Part shown: piece by piece, positions 10,756 through 19,296 of the stretch
Layout: each line of letters starts with the position of its first letter
Position numbering within the stretch: position 1 is the stretch's first letter
Assembly (NCBI GenBank): GCA_903951635.1
Contig: CAJBCV010000239.1
Span: forward strand, 1-41,863
DNA: 41,863 bases
Source of the DNA: an uncultured Planctomycetaceae bacterium
GTDB taxonomy: Bacteria; Planctomycetota; Planctomycetia; Pirellulales; UBA1268
Direction of reading: 5' to 3'
Notes under the pieces: model-generated
What the model saw: the letters and a program-made list of their open reading frames with translations, nothing else
Told to the model about the DNA's origin: nothing
Databases searched by the model: none
Program-made: the position numbers and the translations under genes

Positions 10756-11835
10756 GTGAAAGACTCCGCCCGCGACTTCCTTTTTCGTCTTCTCGGCACC
10801 CCCAGCCCATCCGGCTATGAGTGGCCGATCCAGGCGCTCGTCCGCTCCTATTTGGAACCGGTGGCCGACGCCGTCTCGACCGATTCCCACGGAAACGTGA
10901 TCGGTGTGAAGAATCCCGGCGCCCCGCTGCGGATGCTCCTCGCCGGGCACTGCGACCAGATCGGCCTCATCATCCAATACATCGACGCCGACGGCTATTG
11001 CTCGGTGCAGCCGATCGGCGGCTGGGATCCGATGCAGCTGATCGGCTCGCGCGTGGTCGTGTGGGGAGGGGCGGGGCCTGTGCCCGGCGTCATCGCCCGC
11101 AAGCCGATCCACCTCCTCACCGAGGAGGAGCGGAAGGTCGTCCCGAAGATGAAGGATCTGTGGATCGACGTTGGGGCACGGGACAAGGCCGATCTCGAGG
11201 GCGTGATCCGAATCGGCGATTGCGTGACGGTGGAGCTGCGTGTCCAACCGCTCCGCAACAACCTCGTCGCTTCGCCGGCGATGGACGACAAGGTGGGGCT
11301 GTGGGTGGTGCTCGAGGCCTTCCGCCGCGCGGTTGAAGCGGGCCCTCTGGCCTGTGCGCTCCATGTCGCCTCGACGGTCCAGGAGGAGATCGGCCTCCGC
11401 GGCGCCCAAACGAGCGCCTTCGGCGTCGATCCCCACGTCGCGATCGCCGTCGACGTCACCCATGCCACCGACTGCCCGACGATCGACAAGAAGTCGGAGG
11501 GAGAGATCAGCCTCGGCAAGGGGCCGGTCGTGTTCCGGGGGCCGAACATGAACCCCCACGTCGTCGATCGGCTCTTCGCCACGGCGCAGGCCACGTCGAT
11601 CCCCTTCCAGATCTCGGCGAGCGGCCGGGCGACCCCCACCGACGCCAACGTCCTCCAAACGACCCGCGCGGGGGTGGCGACGGCGCTGGTGAGCATCCCC
11701 AATCGCTACATGCACTCGGCGGTGGAGACGGTCTCGCTCGACGACCTCGATCATGCCGCCGACCTCCTCGCCGGCTTCATCCGCGGCCTCGAGCCGGGGA
11801 TCGATTGGAGCCCCGGCGACCCCCGCCCCCGCTGA
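10756..11835 (+). CDS. M42 family metallopeptidase (glutamyl aminopeptidase type)
   Basis: A cytoplasmic two-metal aminopeptidase of the M42/FrvX family, which usually forms large tetrahedral complexes degrading short peptides. The open frame starts at 10516, but homology-like sequence begins at a GTG at 10756 (KDSARDFLFRLLGTPSPSG), giving 359 residues. Visible ligand motifs are LLAGHCDQIGLII (first His), VASPAMDDKVGLWVVLE (bridging Asp), TVQEEIGLRGAQT (the catalytic and ligand Glu pair), AIAVDVTHATD (Asp) and the C-terminal YMHSAVETVSLDDLD (last His). Motif order and length match the family. A GC-rich hairpin follows the stop, separating it from the chaperone genes. Confidence 0.92.
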   Translation: MKDSARDFLFRLLGTPSPSGYEWPIQALVRSYLEPVADAVSTDSHGNVIGVKNPGAPLRMLLAGHCDQIGLIIQYIDADGYCSVQPIGGWDPMQLIGSRVVVWGGAGPVPGVIARKPIHLLTEEERKVVPKMKDLWIDVGARDKADLEGVIRIGDCVTVELRVQPLRNNLVASPAMDDKVGLWVVLEAFRRAVEAGPLACALHVASTVQEEIGLRGAQTSAFGVDPHVAIAVDVTHATDCPTIDKKSEGEISLGKGPVVFRGPNMNPHVVDRLFATAQATSIPFQISASGRATPTDANVLQTTRAGVATALVSIPNRYMHSAVETVSLDDLDHAADLLAGFIRGLEPGIDWSPGDPRPR

Positions 11836-11843
11836 TCGACCGC

Positions 11844-11881
11844 CTCCCACCCTGCTGCCAAAACGGCAGCGGCGGTGGGAG
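11844..11881 (+). terminator. GC-rich hairpin after the M42 peptidase gene
   Basis: CTCCCACC plus TGCTGCC (11844-11859) pair almost perfectly with GGCAGCGGCGGTGGGAG (11865-11881) around an AAAAC loop. It begins eight bases after the stop codon. No T run follows immediately, so it may be a weak terminator or a transcript-protecting structure. Confidence 0.5.
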
Positions 11882-11941
11882 CGAGCCCCCGGTGGCGATG
11901 GACCAGGGGATAAAAAACCGCGGGCAAAGACCCTTTTTTGA

Positions 11942-11955
11942 ACCTTTTTTTCCGG
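11942..11955 (+). promoter_or_regulatory. First copy of the 14-mer ACCTTTTTTTCCGG upstream of groEL1
   Basis: This T-rich 14-mer lies about 130 bases before groEL1 and recurs exactly at 13851-13864, just before groES. A run of seven T residues is rare in this GC-rich DNA. Function is unknown; a promoter or mRNA element shared by the two chaperone genes is a guess. Confidence 0.3.
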
Positions 11956-12085
11956 GCAGCACACGACGGCACGCGGGTTGCTTTCCCAGGGGGTGTCCGC
12001 TGGCGCTGCTGCCAAAAAGGGGCCCCGGCGGACCCCAGCCGTACACCCAGACCGTTTTCAAGTCTTTCCAGAGGAGATCTGACCC

Positions 12086-13795
12086 GTGGCCAAGCAAATG
12101 GTGTTCGACGACGAAGCCCGCCAGCCGTTGCTCGCCGGCGTCTCGAAGCTCGCCCGCGCCGTGAAGAGCACGCTCGGTCCACGCGGCCGCAATGCCGTCC
12201 TCGACAAGGGTTGGGGCTCCCCCAAGGTCACCAAGGACGGCGTCACCGTCGCCGAGGACATCGACCTCGAGGATCCCTACGAGAATCTCGGTGCGCAACT
12301 CGTCAAGGAAGCCGCCAGCAAGACCAACGACGTCGCCGGTGACGGCACGACGACGGCCACCGTCCTCGCCGAGGCGATCTTCCGCGAAGGGCTGAAGATG
12401 ATCGCCGCCGGCGCCGATCCGATGGCTCTCTCCCGGGGCATTCACAAGGCGGTCGAGGCGGTCTCGAAGGCGATCCTCGCCATGGCAACGCCGATCAACG
12501 AGAAGAACAAGAAGGAGCTGATGCAGATCGCCACGATCGCCGGCAACAACGATCCGACGATCGGCAGCGTCCTCTCCGAGGCGTTCCTGAAAGTTGGCAA
12601 GGACGGCGTGATCACGGTCGAGGAAGGGAAGCAGGCGGAGACGAGCGTCGACGTCGTCGAGGGGATGCAGTTCGACCGCGGCTACCTTTCGCCCCACTTC
12701 GTCACCGACGCCGATTCGCAGCTCTGCGAGTTTGAAAACCCCTACATCCTCCTGTTCGAGGAGAAGATCTCGCAGGCGAAGCATCTCGTCCCGCTCCTCG
12801 AGGCGATCAGCAAGGCCGGCAAGCCGCTGGTGATCATCGCCGAGGATGTCGAGGGTGAGGCACTGGCCACGCTCGTCGTCAACAAGCTCCGTGGCATCGT
12901 CCAGTCGGTGGCCGTGAAGGCCCCCGGCTACGGTGACCGCCGCAAGGCGATCATGGGCGATCTGGCCGTGCTCACCGGTGGCCAGGCGATCTTCAAGGAT
13001 CTCGGCATCGCCCTCGACGCGGTCAAGCTCACCGACCTCGGTCGGGCGAAGAAGGTGATCATCGAGAGCGAAAACACGACGATCGTCAGTGGGGCCGGCT
13101 CGAAGTCGGCGATCGACGGCCGGGCGGCCCAGATCCGTGCCGAAATCGAGGTCACCGACAGCGATTACGACCGCGAGAAGCTCCAGGAGCGGCTCGCGAA
13201 GCTCGCCGGCGGTGTCGCTCAGATCAACGTCGGGGCGGCCACGGAGACCGAGATGAAGGAGCGGAAGGCCCTCATCGAGGACGCCAAGAGCGCCACCCAG
13301 GCGGCCCTCGCCGAGGGGATCGTTCCCGGCGGCGGCGTGGCCCTCCTTCGCAGCGAGAAGGCGATCGAGAAACTCGACCTCGAAGGGGACGAGAAACTCG
13401 GCGCCTCGATCGTGAAGAACTCCCTCCGCTACCCGCTCGAGGCGATCGCGGCCAACGCCGGCGTCGATGGCCCGGTGGTGGTCAACCGCGTTCGCCACAT
13501 GAAGGGGAAGAACGACGGCTATGACGCCGACAAGGAAGAGTATTGCGACCTCGTCGCCGCCGGGGTCATCGACCCGGCGAAGGTGGTGCGGACGGCGCTC
13601 CAAAACGCCGCCAGCGTCGCCGCGCTCCTCCTCACGACCGAGTCGCTGATCACCGAGATCCCCAAGGCCGAGGAAGAGCATGGTGGCGAGGGCCACGATC
13701 ACCACGGCATGGGCGGCGGGATGGGTGGTATGGGCGGCATGGGCGGTGGCATGGGCGGGATGGGTGGCATGGGTGGCATGGGCGGCATGATGTGA
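12086..13795 (+). CDS. groEL: Chaperonin GroEL, copy 1 (with Gly-Gly-Met tail)
   Basis: 60-kDa chaperonin of 569 residues that folds proteins in an ATP-driven double ring with GroES. It starts at GTG 12086, ten bases after a GAGGAG ribosome-binding site. Conserved segments include [27 protein letters not shown], the ATP-binding [27 protein letters not shown], the [11 protein letters not shown] apical/intermediate region and [11 protein letters not shown]. The last 28 or so residues are the GGM-repeat tail typical of canonical GroEL, here with histidines just before it ([15 protein letters not shown]). It precedes groES, the reverse of the usual groES-groEL order. No CIRCE element (the TTAGCACTC inverted repeat) was found upstream. 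Confidence 0.97.
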   Translation: MAKQMVFDDEARQPLLAGVSKLARAVKSTLGPRGRNAVLDKGWGSPKVTKDGVTVAEDIDLEDPYENLGAQLVKEAASKTNDVAGDGTTTATVLAEAIFREGLKMIAAGADPMALSRGIHKAVEAVSKAILAMATPINEKNKKELMQIATIAGNNDPTIGSVLSEAFLKVGKDGVITVEEGKQAETSVDVVEGMQFDRGYLSPHFVTDADSQLCEFENPYILLFEEKISQAKHLVPLLEAISKAGKPLVIIAEDVEGEALATLVVNKLRGIVQSVAVKAPGYGDRRKAIMGDLAVLTGGQAIFKDLGIALDAVKLTDLGRAKKVIIESENTTIVSGAGSKSAIDGRAAQIRAEIEVTDSDYDREKLQERLAKLAGGVAQINVGAATETEMKERKALIEDAKSATQAALAEGIVPGGGVALLRSEKAIEKLDLEGDEKLGASIVKNSLRYPLEAIAANAGVDGPVVVNRVRHMKGKNDGYDADKEEYCDLVAAGVIDPAKVVRTALQNAASVAALLLTTESLITEIPKAEEEHGGEGHDHHGMGGGMGGMGGMGGGMGGMGGMGGMGGMM

Positions 13796-13850
13796 GCCGC
13801 TCGCCGACGCGTCCCTTGGTCTCTCTCCTCTGCAAACAGATTTTCCTTTC

Positions 13851-13864
13851 ACCTTTTTTTCCGG
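13851..13864 (+). promoter_or_regulatory. Second copy of the 14-mer ACCTTTTTTTCCGG, overlapping the groES leader
   Basis: Identical to 11942-11955. Here it ends at the CCGGAGTG that holds the likely ribosome-binding site (GGAG) of groES, so it lies in the immediate leader of that gene. Confidence 0.3.
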
Positions 13865-13875
13865 AGTGATTCACG

Positions 13876-14181
13876 ATGGCTGCGAAGAACCTGAAGATCC
13901 GTCCGCTCGATGACCGTGTCGTAGTGACGCCCGTCGAGGCCGAAGAGCGCACCGCCGGGGGGATCGTCCTCCCCGATTCCGCCAAGGAAAAGCCGCAGCG
14001 TGGCCACGTCGTCGCGCTCGGCCCCGGCAAGCTCCTCGACAACGGCACCCGTGCCCCTCTCTCGCTCGCCGTCGGCGACGAGGTGATCTACGGCAAGTAC
14101 TCCGGCAGCGACATCGAAGTCGACGGCCACGACGTGAAGATCCTCCGCGAGAGCGAGATCCTCGCGAAGGTCTCCGGCTGA
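13876..14181 (+). CDS. groES: Co-chaperonin GroES
   Basis: 101-residue cap protein of the GroEL chamber. It contains the family core [19 protein letters not shown] and [16 protein letters not shown] (mobile-loop region), then [10 protein letters not shown] and [21 protein letters not shown] 13876 lies behind GGAG. It is placed between two groEL genes, so it could serve both. The family's normal length is about 95-100 residues. Confidence 0.97.
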   Translation: MAAKNLKIRPLDDRVVVTPVEAEERTAGGIVLPDSAKEKPQRGHVVALGPGKLLDNGTRAPLSLAVGDEVIYGKYSGSDIEVDGHDVKILRESEILAKVSG

Positions 14182-14189
14182 CGTATCCA

Positions 14190-14223
14190 GGCCCGCCCGG
14201 CCCGACCGCATCGGCGGCGGGCC
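14190..14223 (+). terminator. Hairpin between groES and groEL2
   Basis: GGCCCGCC (14190-14197) and GGCGGGCC (14216-14223) form a perfect 8-base-pair GC stem with an 18-base loop in the 110-base groES-groEL2 gap. Without a T run it is more likely an attenuating or mRNA-processing structure than a full terminator. Confidence 0.4.
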
Positions 14224-14291
14224 GTGGCCGGCCGCCCCCTCCACACAACACCCCTTCCCCGACACACCCAGGCTCCCGAGGAGATCGTCCC

Positions 14292-15911
14292 GTGCCCAAG
14301 CAACTGCTGTTCGACGACCAAGCCCGTGCCAAGCTCCTGAAAGGCGTCGAGAAGCTCGCCGGCGCCGTGGCGGTGACCATGGGGCCGACCGGCCGCAATG
14401 TGATCATCGACAAGTCGTTCGGTGGCCCGACGGTCACCAAGGACGGCGTCACGGTGAGCAAGGAGGTCGATCTCGAAGACGCCTTCGAGAACATGGGCGC
14501 CAAGCTCGTCAACGAAGTCGCTTCGAAGACCTCCGACCTGGCCGGTGACGGCACGACCACAGCCACGGTCCTCGCCCGCGCGATCTTCCGCGAGGGAACG
14601 CGGATGGTGGCCGCCGGCTCCAATCCGATGGCCGTTCGCCGCGGGATCGAGAAGGCCGTCGCCGCCGCCACCGTGCGGCTCCACGAGATGGCCAAGAAGG
14701 TCGAGCGTCCCGAGGAGATCGCCCAGGTCGGCGCCATCTCCGCCAACAACGACCGCTCGATCGGCGATCTCCTCGCCGAGGCCCTCCAGAAGGTGGGCAA
14801 GGACGGCGTGATCACCGTCGAGGAAGGGAAGACGACCGAGACCACCGTCCGCTTCGTCGACGGGATGCAGTTCGACAAGGGCTACGTCTCCCCGTACTTC
14901 ATCAACCGCACCGCGGAGATGGATTGCGAGCTTTCCGACGCCCTGATCCTCATCCACGAGAAGAAGATCTCGAATCTCCGCGAGCTCCTCCCGCTCCTCG
15001 AGAAGGTGGCCCAGTCGGGCAAGCCGCTCCTGATCATCGCCGAGGATGTCGACGGCGATGCCCTCACGGCGCTGGTCGTCAACAAGCTCCGCGGCGTGCT
15101 CAACGTCTGTGCCGCCAAAGCCCCCGGCTTCGGCGACCGCCGCAAGGCGATGCTCGGCGACATCGCCGTGCTCACCGGTGGCACGCTGATCAGCGAGGAT
15201 CTCGGCCTCACCCTCGAGAGCCTCGATCTCTCTCACCTCGGCAAGGCAAAGACGATCACCGTCGACAAGAACGAGACGACGATCGTCCAGGGGGCCGGCA
15301 AGACGGCCGACGTCACCGCCCGCGTCCAGCAGATCCGCAACCAGATCGACGCCACCGACAGCGAGTACGACCGCGAGAAGCTCCAGGAGCGGCTTGCCAA
15401 GCTCACCGGCGGCGTGGCGATCGTCTCGGTTGGTGCCGGCACCGAGGCGGAGATGAAGCAGAAGAAGGCCCGCGTCGAGGATGCCCTCCATGCGACCCGC
15501 GCTGCGGTCGAGGAAGGGATCGTTCCCGGCGGTGGCGTCGCCCTCCTCCGCTGCCGCGAGGCGGTCGAGAAGGTCCGCTCCCAGGCCAAGGGGGACGAGA
15601 AGATCGGCGTCGACATCGTCCTGCAGTCGCTCGAGGCCCCGATCCGGCAGATCGCCGAGAACGGCGGAATCGACGGCTCGGTCGTCGCCGACGAGGTGGC
15701 CGACAAGCCGCTCCATGTCGGCTACGACGCCAACAAGGGAGAGTATGTCGACATGCTCAAGGCCGGGATCATCGATCCGGTCAAGGTGGTTCGCGTCGCC
15801 CTCACCAACGCCGCGAGCATCGCCGGGCTCCTCCTCACCACCGAGGCGCTCGTGACGAACCTCGACAAGGACGAATCGAAGCGGAAGCGCGTCGAAGGAA
15901 GCGTGCGGTAG
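14292..15911 (+). CDS. groEL: Chaperonin GroEL, copy 2 (no Gly-Met tail)
   Basis: Second chaperonin, 539 residues, starting at GTG 14292 with GAGGAGAT upstream. It keeps the ATPase and folding motifs ([80 protein letters not shown]). It lacks the GGM tail and ends in a charged segment ([17 protein letters not shown]). Loss of the tail is common in duplicated, specialised GroELs and often goes with altered substrate range or ring behaviour. Its place downstream of groES suggests it uses the same co-chaperonin. It is followed after 40 bases by dnaJ. Confidence 0.96.
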   Translation: MPKQLLFDDQARAKLLKGVEKLAGAVAVTMGPTGRNVIIDKSFGGPTVTKDGVTVSKEVDLEDAFENMGAKLVNEVASKTSDLAGDGTTTATVLARAIFREGTRMVAAGSNPMAVRRGIEKAVAAATVRLHEMAKKVERPEEIAQVGAISANNDRSIGDLLAEALQKVGKDGVITVEEGKTTETTVRFVDGMQFDKGYVSPYFINRTAEMDCELSDALILIHEKKISNLRELLPLLEKVAQSGKPLLIIAEDVDGDALTALVVNKLRGVLNVCAAKAPGFGDRRKAMLGDIAVLTGGTLISEDLGLTLESLDLSHLGKAKTITVDKNETTIVQGAGKTADVTARVQQIRNQIDATDSEYDREKLQERLAKLTGGVAIVSVGAGTEAEMKQKKARVEDALHATRAAVEEGIVPGGGVALLRCREAVEKVRSQAKGDEKIGVDIVLQSLEAPIRQIAENGGIDGSVVADEVADKPLHVGYDANKGEYVDMLKAGIIDPVKVVRVALTNAASIAGLLLTTEALVTNLDKDESKRKRVEGSVR

Positions 15912-15951
15912 GAATCGATCAGGACGTCCGGAGGATTCCGGGAGGAGGGCG

Positions 15952-17127
15952 GTGCCCCGCGGGCCGCCCAGCCCCACCATGGCCCAACAGCGTGACTTTT
16001 ACGAGATTCTGGGCGTCGAGCGCACCGCGACGACGTCCCAGATCTCGGAGTCGTACCGGAAGCTCGCGATCCGCTTCCATCCGGACAAGAACCCCGGCAA
16101 CGATGAGGCCGCCGACCGCTTCAAGGAAGCGGCCCGCGCCTTCGAGGTGCTCTCCGACGAGCAACTTCGCGCCCGCTACGATCGCTATGGTCACGCCGGC
16201 CTCCAAGGGGGCGGGACGCACGAGTTCAACGACATCACCGACATCTTCGAGGCCTTCGGAGACATCTTCGGCGGCGGGATGTTCGGTGGCGATCCCCGGC
16301 GGCGAACGAACCGGCCGCGGCAGGGAAGCGACGTCTTCTGCACCCTCTCGATGACGCTCCTCGAGGCGGCCCGGGGAGCCACGAAGACCGTCGAGTTCAC
16401 CCGCCACGAAGCCTGCGGCATCTGCGACGGGAGCGGTGCCAAAAAGGGGACGAAGCCGGTTGCCTGCGAGTATTGCGGCGGTCGCGGGCAGGTGCTCCAG
16501 TCGGCCGGGGTGTTTCGGCTCCAGACCACCTGTCCGGCCTGTCGCGGTGCCGGCAATGTCATCCGGGAAAAGTGCCCGGGATGCGGCGGTGACGGCCTCA
16601 CCGAGGAGCAGGTCGAGCGGAAGGTGACGATCCCCGCCGGCGTCGATCGCGACGTCCGCGTCCGGCTCGCTGGCGAGGGGGAACCGGGCGCCAACGGCGG
16701 GCCCCCCGGCGACTGCTACTGCGTGATCGAGATCGAGGACCACCCCTTCCTCAACCGCGACGGCCGCGACCTCCACTGCGAAGTGCCGGTGACCTTCAGC
16801 CAGGCGGCCCTCGGGGCGACGATCGAAGTGCCGACGCTCGACGGCCCGAAGCCGCTCCAGGTGGCCAAGGGAACGCAGGCCGGCGACGTGATTCGGGTTC
16901 GCGGCCTGGGGATGCCGGAGGTGCGCGGCCGCGGGATCGGCGACCTCCATGTTCATGTCCACGTCGAGGTGCCCAAGTCGCTCTCCCCCAAGGCCGAGCA
17001 GTTGCTCCGGGAGCTGGCGGCCGAGGAGCAAAAGGCGGTGAGCCCGAAGCGATCGAGCTTCTTCAGTCGACTCAGCGAATACTTCCAACCGAAAGACTCC
17101 GTGCCCGAGCGCGAGGAGAATCCATGA
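15952..17127 (+). CDS. dnaJ: Chaperone DnaJ (Hsp40, type I)
   Basis: Stimulates DnaK ATPase and delivers substrates. Domains in order: J domain (RDFYEILGVERT, catalytic HPD in RFHPDKNPGND), a Gly/Phe-rich linker (IFEAFGDIFGGGMFGG), four zinc-binding CxxCxGxG-type repeats (CGICDGSG, CEYCGGRG, CPACRGAG, CPGCGGDG), and the C-terminal peptide-binding domain (TIPAGVDRDVRVRLAGEGEPG, DLHCEVPVTFSQAALGA). GTG 15952 is used because GGAGGAG lies just upstream; ATG 15979 (MAQQRDFYEILG) is the alternative and matches the usual DnaJ N-terminus. The stop overlaps the grpE start. No dnaK is present in the window. Confidence 0.95.
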   Translation: MPRGPPSPTMAQQRDFYEILGVERTATTSQISESYRKLAIRFHPDKNPGNDEAADRFKEAARAFEVLSDEQLRARYDRYGHAGLQGGGTHEFNDITDIFEAFGDIFGGGMFGGDPRRRTNRPRQGSDVFCTLSMTLLEAARGATKTVEFTRHEACGICDGSGAKKGTKPVACEYCGGRGQVLQSAGVFRLQTTCPACRGAGNVIREKCPGCGGDGLTEEQVERKVTIPAGVDRDVRVRLAGEGEPGANGGPPGDCYCVIEIEDHPFLNRDGRDLHCEVPVTFSQAALGATIEVPTLDGPKPLQVAKGTQAGDVIRVRGLGMPEVRGRGIGDLHVHVHVEVPKSLSPKAEQLLRELAAEEQKAVSPKRSSFFSRLSEYFQPKDSVPEREENP

Positions 17128-17630
17128 CGAGCGACGATTCCCACGACCTTCCCCCGGTCGACCCGCAGCCGGCGTCGGCCCCCGGGGCCGATCTCCACGA
17201 GAAACTCCGTGATGCCGAGGACCGGCTCCTCCGCACGCAGGCGGAGCTCGAGAACTTCCGCAAGCGTTCGCGCCGCGAACTCGAAGAGGCTCATCGCTAC
17301 CGGGAGATCGATCTCCTCCGCAGCCTCCTCCCGGTGCTCGACAACGTCGAGCGGGCCCTCGATGCGGCCGGGAAGAAGGCCGATGTCGAGAGCCTCATCG
17401 CCGGCTTCCGGATGACCGGGCAGCAGATCGAGAAGCTTCTCATGATCCACGGCTGCAAGCCGATCGAGACCGAGGGGCAGCCGTTTGACCCGGCCGTCCA
17501 CGAGGCGATCCTCCAACAAGCCGTCGAAGGGGTCGCTCCGGGGACGGTCGTCGCCGCGGCGACGAAGGGGTACAAGCTCCACGACCGCGTGGTGCGCCCC
17601 GCGCAGGTCATCGTTTCGAAGGGGGAGTGA
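17124..17630 (+). CDS. grpE: Nucleotide exchange factor GrpE
   Basis: Releases ADP from DnaK. 168 residues: an acidic/proline-rich N-terminus, a long coiled-coil helix (RDAEDRLLRTQAELENFRKR), the LLPVLDNVERALDAA segment and a C-terminal beta domain (PFDPAVHEAILQQAVEGVAP, GYKLHDRVVRPAQVIVSKG). The ATG overlaps the dnaJ stop (ATGA), indicating translational coupling. Confidence 0.95.
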   Translation: MTSDDSHDLPPVDPQPASAPGADLHEKLRDAEDRLLRTQAELENFRKRSRRELEEAHRYREIDLLRSLLPVLDNVERALDAAGKKADVESLIAGFRMTGQQIEKLLMIHGCKPIETEGQPFDPAVHEAILQQAVEGVAPGTVVAAATKGYKLHDRVVRPAQVIVSKGE

Positions 17631-17634
17631 TCCG

Positions 17635-17922
17635 ATGCCGACCTACGACTACGTCTGTGACGGCTGTGGGCATGCGTTCGAGCTGTTCCAGTCGATGACC
17701 GACGCCACGAAGAAGACCTGCCCGAAGTGCAAAAAGAAGAAGCTCCGCCGCCTGATCGGCGCCGGCGGCGCGATCGTCTTCAAGGGCACCGGCTTCTACA
17801 AGACCGACTACCGCAGCGAGTCGTACAAGAAGGGGGCCGCTGCCGATGCCCCGTCGAAATCCTCCGAGGGGGGGAAGTCTTCGGGGGAGAAGTCGGGAGG
17901 CGGCTCCGGGGGGAAGGACTGA
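17635..17922 (+). CDS. FmdB-family putative regulatory zinc-ribbon protein
   Basis: 95 residues. The N-terminal 50 residues are the FmdB/CxxC_CXXC_SSSS zinc ribbon: MPTYDYVCDGCGHAFELFQ, then CPKCKKKKLRRLIG and GTGFYKTDYR. The tail (about residues 62-95) is low-complexity Ser/Gly/Lys. Members often sit beside grpE or dnaJ; the role is unproven, with a ribosome- or transcription-related function proposed. ATG 17635 overlaps nothing and is preceded by GGGGGAG located at the grpE stop. Confidence 0.9.
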   Translation: MPTYDYVCDGCGHAFELFQSMTDATKKTCPKCKKKKLRRLIGAGGAIVFKGTGFYKTDYRSESYKKGAAADAPSKSSEGGKSSGEKSGGGSGGKD

Positions 17923-18002
17923 CGCCCCCTTTCGCACGCTCGGAGCCGCTGGCCCGCAGCGATGCTCGTTCGACGGCCCCCGGTCACCGGGAGGATTTCG
18001 CC

Positions 18003-18215
18003 ATGCCCCGGTGCCCCGTGTGCAGTGCCAACGTCGATCTGGACGTCGTTGTCACCCCCCCCTTCTGCAGCGAGCGTTGCCGCGTCATCGATCTGGGCCG
18101 CTGGCTCGACGAGGCGTATGCCGTGCCCGAGATCCGTCGTGGCGACGATGACGAGGGGGATGGCGAAGGAGAACTCCCGCCCGAACTCCTCCGCGGCGAT
18201 GACGACGAGGGGTGA
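18003..18215 (+). CDS. yacG: YacG-like DNA gyrase inhibitor, zinc-binding
   Basis: 70-residue protein with the YacG signature: CPVC near the N-terminus, then FCSERCRVIDLGRWLDEAY, giving a four-cysteine zinc site. E. coli YacG binds GyrB and inhibits DNA gyrase. The last 25 residues are strongly acidic (GDDDEGDGEGELPPELL). GGGAGGATTTCGCC directly before the ATG is a good ribosome-binding site. It probably belongs to the grpE/fmdB transcript, 80 bases after the FmdB-type gene. Confidence 0.9.
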   Translation: MPRCPVCSANVDLDVVVTPPFCSERCRVIDLGRWLDEAYAVPEIRRGDDDEGDGEGELPPELLRGDDDEG

Positions 18216-18313
18216 GTCGCCCGCGGCTCCGCTGTCGAGTACCGCTCGCGATGGATGCCGAGCGAGGGGCTTTCCCCCCCTACTTGTGCGAGCGTATAGT
18301 TTTTCTTGGGGCC

Positions 18314-18340
18314 CCCCCTCGTCCTTTATGGGGGAGGGGG
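18314..18340 (+). promoter_or_regulatory. Leader hairpin upstream of the first DUF2294 gene
   Basis: CCCCCTC (18314-18320) can pair with GAGGGGG (18334-18340) around a 13-base loop containing GGG. It lies 16 bases before ATG 18357 and includes purine-rich sequence that could contribute to ribosome binding. CsrA proteins typically act on GGA motifs in leader hairpins, and csrA lies 1 kb away; the link is speculative. Confidence 0.25.
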
Positions 18341-18356
18341 AAGAGACGGGGGGCTG

Positions 18357-18758
18357 ATGCAGATTTTAGAGAACAATTGCTGCACATGCGGGCAGTTCGA
18401 GGCGGCCGTGTGTGAGGTGATGACGCGGTTTCATCGCGAGGTCGTCGGCCGCGGTCCTGACCAAGTGTCCGCGTCGCTCAAGGGCGGCACCTTGGTGATC
18501 CATCTCAAAGGCGTGCTCACCACCGCCGAAAAGAACCTCGTGGGCGCAGCTGGTCAGCCGGGCGAGGGAATCGAGATGGTGCGGGCGATGCGCGCTCAGA
18601 TCGTCCGTCACGTCAGGCCTCTGATCCTCGAGGCGCTCGCCGCCACGATTGGCCATCGGGCGACGTCGTTGTTCCATGACTTCGCTCCGACTTCGAACGA
18701 GGAGGTGTTCGTCGTCATCTTCTCGCCAGATCGTGGAACTCGCCCGCAGCCCGAGTGA
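18357..18758 (+). CDS. DUF2294 (MpsC-like) protein A
   Basis: 133 residues of the DUF2294/MpsC family (named from the Staphylococcus membrane-potential-generating system). ATG 18357 gives MQILENNCCTCGQFEAAVCE; an upstream in-frame ATG (18306) lies within the leader. Family features: an N-terminal helix with MTRFHREVVGRGPDQVS, the strand-turn LVIHLKGVLTTAEKNLVG, and C-terminal DFAPTSNEEVFVVIFSP. A CCxxC at residues 8-12 is unusual and could bind metal. It faces protein B convergently and shares its domain layout. Cellular role unknown. Confidence 0.85.
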   Translation: MQILENNCCTCGQFEAAVCEVMTRFHREVVGRGPDQVSASLKGGTLVIHLKGVLTTAEKNLVGAAGQPGEGIEMVRAMRAQIVRHVRPLILEALAATIGHRATSLFHDFAPTSNEEVFVVIFSPDRGTRPQPE

Positions 18759-18803
18759 CAGGGCCCCTTGGATCGTCGGACGGAGGTCGACCGACGGCGG
18801 AGT

Positions 18804-18842
18804 CATCGGGGGGGCACGGCAAGCGATGTGCTCCCCCCAATG
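18804..18842. terminator. Bidirectional hairpin between convergent DUF2294 genes A and B
   Basis: CAT, GGGGGG and GCAC (18804-18817) pair with GTGC, CCCCCC and ATG (18828-18842), with one bulged T and one mismatch, around a 10-base loop. It is centred in the 100-base gap between two genes that point at each other, so it can serve either strand. There is no T run. Confidence 0.5.
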
Positions 18843-18858
18843 ACATCCCGAACGAGGC

Positions 18859-19296
18859 TCAGGCTTTCCGCTTTGGCCGACATGGCGGTGGCTCCGAGAG
18901 CGAAAAGACCAGCATCTCCTCTCCGGTCAACGTGGAGATGTCATGGTGAACGCTGACGAGCCTCACCCCGACGGCCTCCTCGATCAGCCGACTGAGATGG
19001 CTCCGTCCATTGGTGACGACATGATTCCGCACCTGCTTCACCAAAGCTCGGCCATTCCCCCCTTCGTGAAGCGGGGGCGAGGCTGGAGCCGCATGGCCAT
19101 TCCCGTTTCCTGTTCCCTGCTCCGGCGGGTCGAGGATTTGCCTCTCCGCAGGAGTGAGCACTCCCTGGAGGCGGACCACCACGAGCGAGCCCAGGAGGTG
19201 GCAGTGGATGTCTTTCGGCCCCCGGCCGATCCACTCCTGCTGGAACCTCGAGACCCCTTCGCAGACGGCTGCCTCGATTTCTCCCTGTGATTTCAC
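18859..19296 (-). CDS. DUF2294 (MpsC-like) protein B, coupled to csrA
   Basis: 145 residues, starting at a GTG at 19296 that overlaps the csrA stop (GTGA), so translation is probably coupled. It matches the DUF2294 pattern well: EIEAAVCEGVSRFQQEWIGR, GPKDIHCHLLGSLVVVRLQG, VLTPAERQIL, and a C-terminal LVSVHHDISTLTGEEMLVFS. Between the two halves it has an insertion rich in Gly and Asn (QGTGNGNGHAAPASPPLHEG), echoing the Gly-Asn repeat of the neighbouring CsrA. Predicted cytosolic. Function unknown. Confidence 0.87.
   Translation of the reverse strand: MKSQGEIEAAVCEGVSRFQQEWIGRGPKDIHCHLLGSLVVVRLQGVLTPAERQILDPPEQGTGNGNGHAAPASPPLHEGGNGRALVKQVRNHVVTNGRSHLSRLIEEAVGVRLVSVHHDISTLTGEEMLVFSLSEPPPCRPKRKA

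Noticed and set aside
9104..10759. 551-codon plus-strand frame
   Set aside because: Antisense of hom; no motif or ribosome-binding site.
11882..12085. CIRCE/HrcA operator before groEL1
   Set aside because: No TTAGCACTC-type inverted repeat found on either strand in this region.
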